This document shows, in pieces, positions 42,591 to 49,869 of a stretch of DNA of 64,000 nucleotides (position 1 is its first letter; every line of letters begins with the position of its first letter). Source of the DNA: Faecalibacterium sp. UBA1762 (GTDB taxonomy: Bacteria > Bacillota > Clostridia > Oscillospirales > Ruminococcaceae); the NCBI GenBank assembly GCA_002314755.1, contig DCHC01000016.1, positions 20,724 to 84,723 on the forward strand. The letters run 5' to 3'. Position numbers and translations under genes: made by a program. The notes under the pieces are model-generated. The model saw nothing but the letters and a program-made list of their open reading frames with translations. It was not told where the DNA came from and did no database searches.

Positions 42591-43306
42591 TTACTCTAAT
42601 AGGAACCCCTTCGGCATCAATTCCTGGAACTCGTCAGCGGATAGCTCTGCAATCTCGGAAATATTGCCGTTGGCATCACGCAAAACGCGGATAAAGCGCT
42701 GCCCTTTGTCGCAGGTGTAAATGTGCTTTCCATTCATCAGTCCTGCCACGGTCTATCCCTTGTATGCCCACTGCTTACCACCGATTCCGCTGACATCCTC
42801 CTAAATGACGATTTCCGGCTTCACGGGAATGTCCAACACATCAAGCGGGATGCTGAAGCAGTCAGAGGAGGCAATCTCCGCTGCGTCGTCTATGGGCGTT
42901 ACCAGCATGACGCTCTCATCCATTTTCGTCACGGTGGTCTGAAGAATCTTCGCATCGCTGCTCGTCAAATCAAATTCCGAGAGGATTCCGTTGTCAATGA
43001 CAAAGTTTTTGATGACAAACAAATCGGATTCGGAATTTTGAAGATCAAAACCGTAAAAGGACAGCTTTCCGTCACGGGAAGAATCATTGTACGACTTCAT
43101 CCATTCGATGGTATCCTTCATTTGCTCTGTATGATAAATATCAAAGGCAAAGTGCCTGAACAGCTCTTCTATCGTCATATCCGAGTGTCCGCTGATGTAA
43201 TCGTTGATGATCACGCCTTCGCCGTAATCCATTTCAAAGCAGAGCGCTCCGACGCCGTGATCTCTTACAAGATTTTTCAGCACTTTGAGCTTTAGCTCCT
43301 GAAACT
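42591..43306 (-). pseudogene. erythromycin esterase-like fragment with in-frame stops
   Basis: From about 43306 down the frame reads FQELKLKVLKNLVRDHGVG, ALCFEMDYGEG and FAFDIYHTEQMKDTIEWMK, typical of the central part of erythromycin esterase-family proteins, whose N-terminal catalytic part is missing. Near the middle the text stops looking like that family, and the frame meets TAG at 42801-42803 and TAG at 42753-42755 before a final TAA at 42591. Text beyond the stops (NGKHIYTCDKGQRFIRVLRD) is still protein-like. Function is surely lost. Confidence 0.75.
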
Positions 43307-43398
43307 GCTTGACGGGAAACAGATAGCTTCTCTGCCAGCTCTTCCTGTGAGAGACCGAGCTTTTTTCTCTCCTCAACAATTTTGTCTGCTAAAATCAT
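43298..43398 (-). pseudogene. truncated XRE-type helix-turn-helix regulator fused to the fragment above
   Basis: The ATG at 43398 has AGGAGGTA six bases upstream and encodes ILADKIVEERKKLGLSQEEL then AEKLSVSRQAVS, a standard HTH_3 domain. After about 34 residues the frame is lost at the junction near 43300, where the esterase-like text begins in another frame. A deletion joining two genes is the simplest account. Confidence 0.75.
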
Positions 43399-43517
43399 GA
43401 TATGTACCTCCTGTAGTTTGGTTGGCACTATTCTACTTTTCCGGACTGTTGCGTGCCACCAATCAAAGCTTGAAATGTGTCAACCAGCGGTTGCATCAGC
43501 TATTATTGTCGTCTTCA

Positions 43518-43883
43518 TTATTCGTTCCCCTTTCTCTTTTTCGTAACATATAAATTTACAAGCTGCGATAAAACACTGATGCCGAGCCCGGCAGGCAGAT
43601 ACCAGTTATAATCATCGGGCGTGTTTCGTATGCCGACGGAAATCACAATCAGCCCCAATGCGACAAACTGAAAAGCGAGAATGCCGCAACCGGCGATACT
43701 TGGATTCTTCATCTTCGGCATACAGAAAACGAGAACAGTATAAATCGCATAGAAGCCGTAGAGGGTATAACTGACCCAGTTCGACCAAGGGAAGGACATC
43801 TGCGGATTTGCAAGTGCAACGGTGACAAATGCCACCCCTAAGACTGAAAGAATAATTCCCAAAATCATATATTTGTTTTTCAT
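43518..43883 (-). CDS. small integral membrane protein, unknown
   Basis: 121 residues with four hydrophobic helices (MILGIILSVLGVAFVTVALA, a segment around YGFYAIYTVLVFC, GILAFQFVALGLIVIS, and LPAGLGISVLSQLVNLYV) and a basic tail KKRKGNE. The ATG at 43883 has CGGAG eight bases upstream. The leader ACGGAGTAATA matches that of the small gene at 44986. I do not recognise a family. It is the last gene of the run starting at the TetR gene. Confidence 0.75.
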   Translation of the reverse strand: MKNKYMILGIILSVLGVAFVTVALANPQMSFPWSNWVSYTLYGFYAIYTVLVFCMPKMKNPSIAGCGILAFQFVALGLIVISVGIRNTPDDYNWYLPAGLGISVLSQLVNLYVTKKRKGNE

Positions 43884-43908
43884 TGTATTACTCCGTTCTT
43901 TTAGGTTT

Positions 43909-44313
43909 TTACGGCAAAAGCCATATTTTAGCGTCCTCAAGCCCTTCAAAAAATCCGATGGTTATGCCTTTATCGCAAAAAGTTTTTTTGAATTTTTTAC
44001 GACTCGCTTTGTCAAGACCGCAAAACGCAATTTTTTGAAAAATCTTTTTTGTACCGAAAACCGCCTCATAAACAGCGTTCAATATGCTATCCGTTACGGT
44101 TGTTTCATCAAAAACAAAGCAAATAAAAGATGTTGCCGAGGGCTTTGTAAAAACGGAAATATCGGACAAAAGCTTTATGAGAACCAATTCTTCGTGTTCA
44201 TGTATTCCATCCAAATGCTCAAACCATATTTCGCCGCCGTTATACGGCAATGAAAAGGATTTTTTACGGTATCCCGGCAATTCAGTCGGTTTTATTTTTT
44301 CTAAAGTGTTCAT
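43909..44313 (-). CDS. conserved hypothetical protein, STAS-like character
   Basis: 134 residues, soluble, lysine- and phenylalanine-rich. ELVLIKLLSDISVFTKPSATSFICFVFDET and the following IAFCGLDKASRKKFKKTF suggest alternating beta strands and helices somewhat like STAS/SpoIIAA-type proteins; this is a weak impression. GGAG lies nine bases before the ATG. It lies between SMI1/KNR4-like and membrane protein genes in the accessory island. Function unknown. Confidence 0.65.
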   Translation of the reverse strand: MNTLEKIKPTELPGYRKKSFSLPYNGGEIWFEHLDGIHEHEELVLIKLLSDISVFTKPSATSFICFVFDETTVTDSILNAVYEAVFGTKKIFQKIAFCGLDKASRKKFKKTFCDKGITIGFFEGLEDAKIWLLP

Positions 44314-44380
44314 CTAATGATTCTCCAATCAGCATTTTACTGATTTCTTGGTTGGACTTTTCGACAATTTCGCTGTCAAA

Positions 44381-44809
44381 TCAGATTTTGCCCTCATAGT
44401 ATTGCTCAATAAATTCCAAAAGCGATGCGGCGATCGTAGCGCTTTCCTGTGTTTCGTGTTCCCAAAGATAGATTTCATCTCCGTAATTGCCGTTTTCGTT
44501 CTTCCGATAGCCGTAATAGTCACCGCAGCCGTTTTCGGCGAAGAACAAAAATTTTGAAATATCGAGGAAGGTATCGCTCCAAACATCCGTCAGCATTTGA
44601 TTCTCTTCCTCAATCTTTTCGGCAGAAAATAGAAGATATCCGTCGCCGTTCAATTCCGTAAGCAGTTTTTCTAAGTCCGTTGGCAACGGAGATCTGAAGT
44701 ATTTTTCAACTTCTTTGATCTTATTCGCATCGGCAGGCAATTCTATCTTTCCGTACGGGCGTTCATTTTCATATTTTTTGACGATTTCCAAGTACATATC
44801 GATGACCAT
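44381..44809 (-). CDS. SMI1/KNR4 (SUKH) domain protein
   Basis: 142 residues: MYLEIVKKYENERPYGKIELP leads to the SUKH core PLPTDLEKLLTELNGDGYLLFS and FFAENGCGDYYGYR, ending in a YLWEHETQES strand. SUKH proteins often act as immunity proteins in polymorphic toxin systems, or in unknown bacterial roles. No toxin gene is visible nearby, so it would be an orphan here. The ATG at 44809 directly follows the TAA of the 58-residue gene, so translation is probably coupled. Confidence 0.8.
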   Translation of the reverse strand: MVIDMYLEIVKKYENERPYGKIELPADANKIKEVEKYFRSPLPTDLEKLLTELNGDGYLLFSAEKIEEENQMLTDVWSDTFLDISKFLFFAENGCGDYYGYRKNENGNYGDEIYLWEHETQESATIAASLLEFIEQYYEGKI

Positions 44810-44986
44810 TTACTTTCTGCTTTGTTTCCATCCCACAGGGATAAATCGCAGATGTTTTGATTTTCCTTCCGCATAGTCTTTTACCGCTTTGAGGTGCTTC
44901 CGAAAACCGATACCGGAAGCATCCAAAACGAAAAAGAATGCGATCAATGATACCAAGCCGAGCATCCATTTCATGATCTTCTTCAT
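44810..44986 (-). CDS. 58-residue small membrane protein
   Basis: Short gene with a clear RBS (CGGAG, nine bases before the ATG). It reads KKIMKWMLGLVSLIAFFFVL, one membrane helix, followed by a basic tail containing FRKHLKAVKDYAEGKSKHLR. It lies between the alpha/beta hydrolase and SUKH genes, touching the latter. Coding is supported by the helix, the RBS and the tight packing; no family is recognised. Confidence 0.65.
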   Translation of the reverse strand: MKKIMKWMLGLVSLIAFFFVLDASGIGFRKHLKAVKDYAEGKSKHLRFIPVGWKQSRK

Positions 44987-45003
44987 GTGATATTACTCCG
45001 TTT

Positions 45004-45981
45004 TTAATTCGAGCACGCTATTGAATCAATAAAGTTGATTATCTCTTTTTCGACCTCGGCTGCGTTTGACCAATGCAGATAATGGGACGAACCCGCGAGT
45101 GTGACCTGCTTACTGTTTTCCGACCACCCGGCTAAGGTGTTTTGTACAACGCTCCATGCCTCACCGCTATCGGAGGACAAAACAAGAACCGGCAATTCTC
45201 CCAACCGGGGACCATTGATCACCTTTTCTGCATTCTCGTTCATTTCCTCAATTGCTTGCAGGGTGGCTTTACTTCCTGCGTATCTATTGAACATTGCCTT
45301 ATCAAGGGCTGCAATATCCGACGGCAAGCTCTTCAGTCGTTCGCTCTCGTCGTAAAGCGGTATCGGTACGCCGAGGAAACATAGGGCCCGATTCAATCCG
45401 ATTGTACGTGTGAAGGCAATGCCTCTGTTCCGAATTTTCGCTGTTATTTCCGAGTCGGCTCTGTAAAATTCCGGGTCACCGGAATCGAGAAACACAACAC
45501 CCGCTACCTTTTCGGGATTCTGTTGAGCAAAATAGATTGCTTCCAGAGAGCCGAGAGAATGGCAAACAAGAACAATCGGTTTATCGGGAGCAACGCTATC
45601 AATTAGTGTCTTTAATTCGTTGCTGAGGTTTTCGACCGTTCGCGGCGTATCCGTATTTGAACTGAAGCCGCTTCCTGCGTGGTCAAAGGAAACGGACTGT
45701 ACCTTGTCGTTGAGTTTTTCTTGGAGATTATAAAAATCCGTATAGGCACTCGGCATTCCCGAACCGGCAATGAAAACAACGGCAGCATCACCGTTTCCCT
45801 TAGATACATAATGCATATCAAAAGCATCGGTATGAACATACTCTCCAATGGCAGTAACGCTTTCGGTTTCAATCGCAACTGAAACCGCCTGCCAAATTGT
45901 ACCGATAAGGATGGGCAAAAGGCAAATTGTAACCGTAAGCAGCCATCGGAACCTACGGGGTAATGATTGGTGTTTTTTCAT
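45004..45981 (-). CDS. alpha/beta-fold hydrolase, membrane-anchored
   Basis: 325 residues. An N-terminal helix (WLLTVTICLLPILIGTIWQA) acts as anchor or uncleaved signal. The fold motifs are AVVFIAGSGMPS (oxyanion region), DHAGSGFS, the nucleophile elbow VCHSLGSLEA near residue 141, the acid in FLDSGDPEFY or later, and a histidine in GSSHYLHW near the end. It resembles esterases and lipases that act outside the membrane. It lies 5 nt after the TetR gene and is probably its main target. Substrate unknown. Confidence 0.85.
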   Translation of the reverse strand: MKKHQSLPRRFRWLLTVTICLLPILIGTIWQAVSVAIETESVTAIGEYVHTDAFDMHYVSKGNGDAAVVFIAGSGMPSAYTDFYNLQEKLNDKVQSVSFDHAGSGFSSNTDTPRTVENLSNELKTLIDSVAPDKPIVLVCHSLGSLEAIYFAQQNPEKVAGVVFLDSGDPEFYRADSEITAKIRNRGIAFTRTIGLNRALCFLGVPIPLYDESERLKSLPSDIAALDKAMFNRYAGSKATLQAIEEMNENAEKVINGPRLGELPVLVLSSDSGEAWSVVQNTLAGWSENSKQVTLAGSSHYLHWSNAAEVEKEIINFIDSIACSN

Positions 45982-45986
45982 ATCCC

Positions 45987-46634
45987 TTAAACCATGCCGA
46001 GCAATGTCAACCCGGAAACCGTTTCCGCCGTGTTGTCATCGGTGAAATCGTTGTTTCCGCAAACCGAAAGGAAATATTCGATATGTTCCTTGATTTTTTC
46101 GATGATTTCCTTTTCCTTCTGCGGCTCACGGTCTGCAAAGTGGATAAGCATGGTTATCGGCGCAGTGTAGCCGAGCGCAAGAAGTGATGAATTGTCTGTT
46201 TTTACTTTCCCATTTTTCATCAGATGCGCAAAAACATCCGAATAAATGGCTTCGATATCACCGCTGAAATGCTTTGTTGCAAGGGTACTCATTCGCTCAT
46301 TGCGGAACTGTTCAATCGTCAATAATTTACGAACCTTTTTCACCGTCTCGTCGTGTAGGGTGAAACCCACCTGACGAAGCGTCAATTCTTTCAGTTTATC
46401 AAGCGTATCGGGAAGCGGAATATTCTTCACCTTACCGAAGTGCTCTCCGTAATAGCGCTCAACCTTACCGATCAGTGCGTCCCAAAGTGCCTCTTTGCTG
46501 TCATAGTGCTTAAACAACGCACCCTTCGTCACCTTCAGGCAGTCGGCAATGTCCTGCAGGCTTGTACCGTCATACCCATTTTGCGAAAACAACGACAGGG
46601 AAACATCCATAATATCATCATTTGAAATAGCCAT
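45987..46634 (-). CDS. TetR-family transcriptional regulator
   Basis: 215 residues. The N-terminal HTH reads DVSLSLFSQNGYDGTSLQDI then ADCLKVTKGALFKHYDSKEAL, and the C-terminal part is the helical ligand domain. The ATG at 46634 has AGGAG eight bases upstream; the frame to 46706 would run through the operators and is rejected. Two 16-bp operators flank the -10 box of its promoter, so it represses itself and the downstream hydrolase operon until a ligand binds. Confidence 0.9.
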   Translation of the reverse strand: MAISNDDIMDVSLSLFSQNGYDGTSLQDIADCLKVTKGALFKHYDSKEALWDALIGKVERYYGEHFGKVKNIPLPDTLDKLKELTLRQVGFTLHDETVKKVRKLLTIEQFRNERMSTLATKHFSGDIEAIYSDVFAHLMKNGKVKTDNSSLLALGYTAPITMLIHFADREPQKEKEIIEKIKEHIEYFLSVCGNNDFTDDNTAETVSGLTLLGMV

Positions 46635-46654
46635 AGTAACTCTCCTAAAGCATA

Positions 46655-46696
46655 GTAACCGATTGGTCACTTTCATTATAGTAACTAATCGGTTAC
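46655..46696. promoter_or_regulatory. tandem TetR operators
   Basis: GTAACCGATTGGTCAC at 46655-46670 and GTAACTAATCGGTTAC at 46681-46696 are each imperfect palindromes and match one another in inverted orientation at 14 of 16 positions. Centres are 26 bp apart. Confidence 0.8.
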
Positions 46697-46703
46697 CTGT
46701 CAA
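46675..46703 (-). promoter_or_regulatory. consensus promoter of the TetR operon
   Basis: TTGACA - 17 nt - TATAAT on the minus strand, a perfect sigma-A consensus. The spacer is one operator and the second lies just downstream of the -10, so repression should be tight. Confidence 0.85.
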
Positions 46704-46709
46704 CAATAA

Positions 46710-46740
46710 AGCCCACTGTTCTTTTGCTGATCAGTGGGCT
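46710..46740 (-). other. hairpin upstream of the TetR promoter
   Basis: AGCCCACTG and CAGTGGGCT form a perfect 9-bp stem, 13-nt loop, with TTTATTGTT after it on the minus strand. It could stop transcription coming from the remnant upstream. Confidence 0.45.
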
Positions 46741-46766
46741 GCCTTGCTTATATTCAGGCCGTCAGA

Positions 46767-46871
46767 CTATGTTCCTGTGTTGCTTTCAGATATGTCTGCA
46801 ACCTCGTTTTCAACGGAGATAGTGTCAATGCTGACCGCCGTTCCTTCGGAGTATTTCAAATTCCACGCAGA
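46767..46871 (-). pseudogene. C-terminal gene remnant cut at the tRNA-like copy
   Basis: In one minus-strand frame the text reads SAWNLKYSEGTAVSIDTISV then ENEVADISESNTGT, ending on TAG at 46767-46769. It has no start codon and runs straight into the tRNA-3'-end copy at 46872. It looks like the tail of a gene disrupted by recombination. Family not recognised. Confidence 0.4.
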
Positions 46872-46906
46872 CTGTTTTTTTGGTGCGATGGAAGGGACAT
46901 TGAACC
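46872..46906 (-). repeat. partial copy of the tRNA-Arg 3' end and its downstream T-run
   Basis: The stretch from CTGTTTTTT through TGGTGCGATGGAAGGGAC matches 47049-47076, the 3' end of tRNA-Arg plus terminator T-run, with one missing A. After GGGAC the similarity decays. This is what an old attachment site or recombination scar at a tRNA 3' end looks like. Confidence 0.65.
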
Positions 46907-47007
46907 GCACCACACCGTCGCTTCACTTCCGGTCGTGGTGCATACAATTTTCTAAAAGTGATCGGCAAGGAAAAGCGCCTGAAAATTGCAAGGGTCTCGA
47001 GGAGCAA

Positions 47008-47069
47008 CCATCACACCATAAAAAACAGCCACAACCTAACGGTTGCGGCTGTTTTTTATGGTGCGATGG
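47008..47069. repeat. 29-bp inverted repeat including the tRNA-Arg 3' end
   Basis: Left arm 47008-47036 and right arm 47041-47069 are complementary at 27 of 29 positions with a 4-nt loop TAAC. The right arm covers the last bases of the tRNA gene, so the terminator stem is extended by an inverted copy of the tRNA end. Confidence 0.75.
47020..47057 (-). terminator. tRNA-Arg terminator
   Basis: GGTTGCGGCTG and CAGCCACAACC (one mismatch) with loop TAAC, followed on the minus strand after the stem by an A/T run whose T side serves the other direction. It is the core of the longer inverted repeat 47008-47069. Confidence 0.7.
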
Positions 47070-47135
47070 AAGGGACTCGAACCCCTGACCTACTGGTTCG
47101 TAGCCAGTCACTCTATCCAGCTGAGCTACCAACGC
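47059..47135 (-). tRNA. tRNA-Arg (anticodon ACG)
   Basis: 77 nt with encoded CCA. The acceptor 5' strand is GCGTTGG and the 3' strand CCATCGC, giving one T-T mismatch at pair 4:69; otherwise the arms fold well. D-arm GCTC...GAGT, anticodon loop CTACGAA (ACG, read as ICG), T-loop TTCGAGT. A strong promoter stands upstream. Confidence 0.95.
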
Positions 47136-47149
47136 AGGGAACAGGTATG

Positions 47150-47178
47150 ATTGTACCATATCCCGCACGGTTTGTCAA
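47150..47178 (-). promoter_or_regulatory. tRNA-Arg promoter
   Basis: TTGACA - 17 nt - TACAAT on the minus strand, ending 15 bp before the tRNA 5' end. Confidence 0.8.
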
Positions 47179-47247
47179 TTCTTTTTTATCTTTTGGTCGA
47201 CGCTGACACAAGAATCCGCTCAGATTCCTCTGCTCGGTTCTTTCCTG

Positions 47248-49869
47248 TCATTCACACACAACCGACAGCTTAGAGCCTGTGACTGTTTTGGTCACCACAA
47301 TCTTTTTGTCGATGGTATCCTTCAGCTCGGCAACATGACTGATCACCCCGATCAGCCGCTTGCCGTCCGCCAGCTTATATAGCATTGCGCGGGCTTGCCG
47401 CAGCATATTCTCATCCAATGAGCCAAAGCCCTCGTCAATAAACATAGCGTCCAGCCGCACATTGCCGCTGCCCGCCTGCACGACATCCGAAAGCCCCAAA
47501 GCAAGCGACAACGCCGCCACAAAGCTTTCACCGCCGGAGAGGGTGGATGCATCCCGCCACTGGCCGGTATTTCTATCCAACACATCCAGATCCAGGCCGG
47601 ATTGCGACCTTTTATCCTTACCTTCCTCTTTGCAGCGGAAGGTAAACATCCCGCCGGTCAACGCCTGCAGTCGTATGTTGGCTGCGGAAACCACCTGCTT
47701 AAAGTAATACTGCTGCACATAGGCTTCAAAGGTTATCTTGACCTGTCCCTGTATCTGTCCGGATACATTCCGGTACACCTCATGTACCGTGGCATACTGT
47801 TTTGCGTCTTTTTCCTTTTGGCTTAACAGCTGCGCAATCTGTGTATACAAGCTCTGATTACTTTCCACCAGCTTCTCCAGTTTGGTTCTTTGCGCAAGCG
47901 CGGCCCCGCTTAAGTTAACTGCTACCAGCACTTGTTGCTCTAGTTCGGTGATATCCGCCGGTTGTTTTCCCTGCAATCTCTGCTGCAGTTGTTCCGAGTT
48001 TTCCCGGACAACTACCAGCTGGGTACGGTAATCCTCCAGCTGTTCACGTATTTTCTCGCATTGCTGGATATCCGGTATGGCCTGTTCCAGCGCCTCTTCA
48101 TCGGCAAAGCCGCAGTGCTCCAGCATCTCCCTGTACTGTTTTTCCAGCGTCACGGCATCTGCCTGCAGCTGCTGCAGAGTATCTGCGCGCACGGCGCCGG
48201 TCAACTGTGCTACAGTGGCATCGGCCTGCTGCCGGTTTTTCCGGGCAGTTTGCAGCTGCGCCGTCAGCCTGGTAATCTCCTGCTGCAACGCCTCAGCTTG
48301 CCGTTTCAGCTCCTCGGCATCCGTATCCTGTCCGATATCGGCCTCCTGCAGCCGCTGGCGGTAAGTCTCCACCTGCGCGTTTTGCTTCATCCAGTCCTCA
48401 TTGGCTTTTTTCAGCTTTTCCTCTGCTGTCTTGCGCAAGACATCCGCTCTGTCCAGGTCCTCCCGGGTCGCATCCTCTGGCGTATGCGGCGCAGGCGCCG
48501 GATGATGACAGGAGCCGCACACCGGGCAGGGCTTGCCCTGCTGCAGGCTCTGCGCCAATATACCGCCTAACCCGGAGAAAAAGCTTGTTCTGATCCGCAG
48601 ATAAGCGTCATCCCTTTGATGCAGCTCCGCGCCTGCCGTTTCAACCTGTTTTTTTAATACAACGCAGCTTTTTTCCAGCTGTTGCAGCTGCACGCAAAGA
48701 GGAATTGCCTGCTGTAAAAGATGCAGCCGAATATTCTTGTCTTCTACGGTCTGTCCCTCTTCCTCTGCTTTTTCCAGTTCAGCGACCGCCTGTGCCTGCC
48801 GTTTTTCCGTCTGCCGCAGCTGCAAGGTCGCCATCTGCAAACGGTCTTGCTCCCGCTCCGCATCGGCGATCTTCTGCCGATAAAGCTGCCGTGAGCTTAC
48901 TACATGGACCGCTCTCTCCGCGCGTTCCAGGCGTCGGGCCTCCTGCTCCATCTCCGGCTTTCGCATCAGCATTTCAGCCTCTTTCAGCCGGTTTTGCTCC
49001 AAGGCGATATAGTCGCGCGCGAGAGCCTTTTCTATCTCTACCTGCCGAACCAACTGATTTTTCTTTTGCTCTAAACGTTCGTATTCCTGACCGGCCTGTA
49101 CCAACCGACTTTTCGCGGTATTACACCAGTCCGCAACTCCCTCGGTCAGCTGCCCTGCATACTGTGCGCCGCTCTGCCACAAAGCCAGCTTTTCGTTTTC
49201 GGGGTCTTCCGGTAAAAACTTTACCTGACGGGCGCAGGCTTCGATACCGATATCCGTCTTTTCCGCCTGCTCCCGGTAGCGGCGCTCCAAATCCTTCAGC
49301 TTATCCTGCAGTTTTCCGTAAATACCGGTGTTGAAAATCTTTTTGAACAGCACGCTGCGCTCATCGCTTTTACTGTTCAGTATCTTTAAAAAGTCACCCT
49401 GCGCGATCATCACGGTTTGTGAAAACTGGGGTGCAGTCAGACCAATCAGCTCCGTAGCGCGGTTTGTCACCTCTGTAACACCGATTGTCTGTTCCCCGGT
49501 CTGTGTGCAGGTAAGCTCTGCAAAGGCATTATTTTTCACCTCACCGTCACCGACCTTTTTTGCCCGCATATATTCCGGCTCGCGGGTAATGGTATACTCT
49601 CTGTCTTTATGCAAAAATGTGTAACGCACATAGGTCTTTGTACTGCTGCCCGCGTAATCTGAGCGAAAAGATTTTGCGTTTCGCCGTTTATCTCCGCCGG
49701 AAGCTGTTCCGTACAGAGCAAAGCAGATTGCGTCAAACACGGTGGTTTTTCCGGCGCCGGTATCTCCGGTAATCAAAAAAAGGCCATCGGCGCCAAGCCG
49801 ATCAAAATCGACCGTTGTCAGCTCCGCATAGGGACCAAATCCGCACATTTCCAGTTTAATCGGCTTCAT
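47248..49869 (-). CDS. sbcC: exonuclease SbcC (Rad50-like ATPase)
   Basis: 873 residues. Walker A GDTGAGKTTVFDA lies near residue 36, long coiled coils fill about 180-430 and 480-700, the zinc hook CPVC lies near residue 450, and the C-terminal half-ATPase has LSGGESFVAALSLALGLSDV and MFIDEGFGSLDE. SbcCD cuts hairpins and palindromes behind forks and trims DNA ends. Its start overlaps the end of sbcD by 14 nt. It is the last gene of the pair and lies 113 bp upstream of tRNA-Arg's 5' side. Confidence 0.95.
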   Translation of the reverse strand: MKPIKLEMCGFGPYAELTTVDFDRLGADGLFLITGDTGAGKTTVFDAICFALYGTASGGDKRRNAKSFRSDYAGSSTKTYVRYTFLHKDREYTITREPEYMRAKKVGDGEVKNNAFAELTCTQTGEQTIGVTEVTNRATELIGLTAPQFSQTVMIAQGDFLKILNSKSDERSVLFKKIFNTGIYGKLQDKLKDLERRYREQAEKTDIGIEACARQVKFLPEDPENEKLALWQSGAQYAGQLTEGVADWCNTAKSRLVQAGQEYERLEQKKNQLVRQVEIEKALARDYIALEQNRLKEAEMLMRKPEMEQEARRLERAERAVHVVSSRQLYRQKIADAEREQDRLQMATLQLRQTEKRQAQAVAELEKAEEEGQTVEDKNIRLHLLQQAIPLCVQLQQLEKSCVVLKKQVETAGAELHQRDDAYLRIRTSFFSGLGGILAQSLQQGKPCPVCGSCHHPAPAPHTPEDATREDLDRADVLRKTAEEKLKKANEDWMKQNAQVETYRQRLQEADIGQDTDAEELKRQAEALQQEITRLTAQLQTARKNRQQADATVAQLTGAVRADTLQQLQADAVTLEKQYREMLEHCGFADEEALEQAIPDIQQCEKIREQLEDYRTQLVVVRENSEQLQQRLQGKQPADITELEQQVLVAVNLSGAALAQRTKLEKLVESNQSLYTQIAQLLSQKEKDAKQYATVHEVYRNVSGQIQGQVKITFEAYVQQYYFKQVVSAANIRLQALTGGMFTFRCKEEGKDKRSQSGLDLDVLDRNTGQWRDASTLSGGESFVAALSLALGLSDVVQAGSGNVRLDAMFIDEGFGSLDENMLRQARAMLYKLADGKRLIGVISHVAELKDTIDKKIVVTKTVTGSKLSVVCE

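Noticed and set aside
42591..43306. Functional macrolide esterase
   Set aside because: The N-terminal catalytic half is missing and two stop codons interrupt the frame.
46549..47088. Plus-strand frame reading through the tRNA-Arg region (text like GAMEGT)
   Set aside because: It is a translation of tRNA and its copies, a well-known false gene type.
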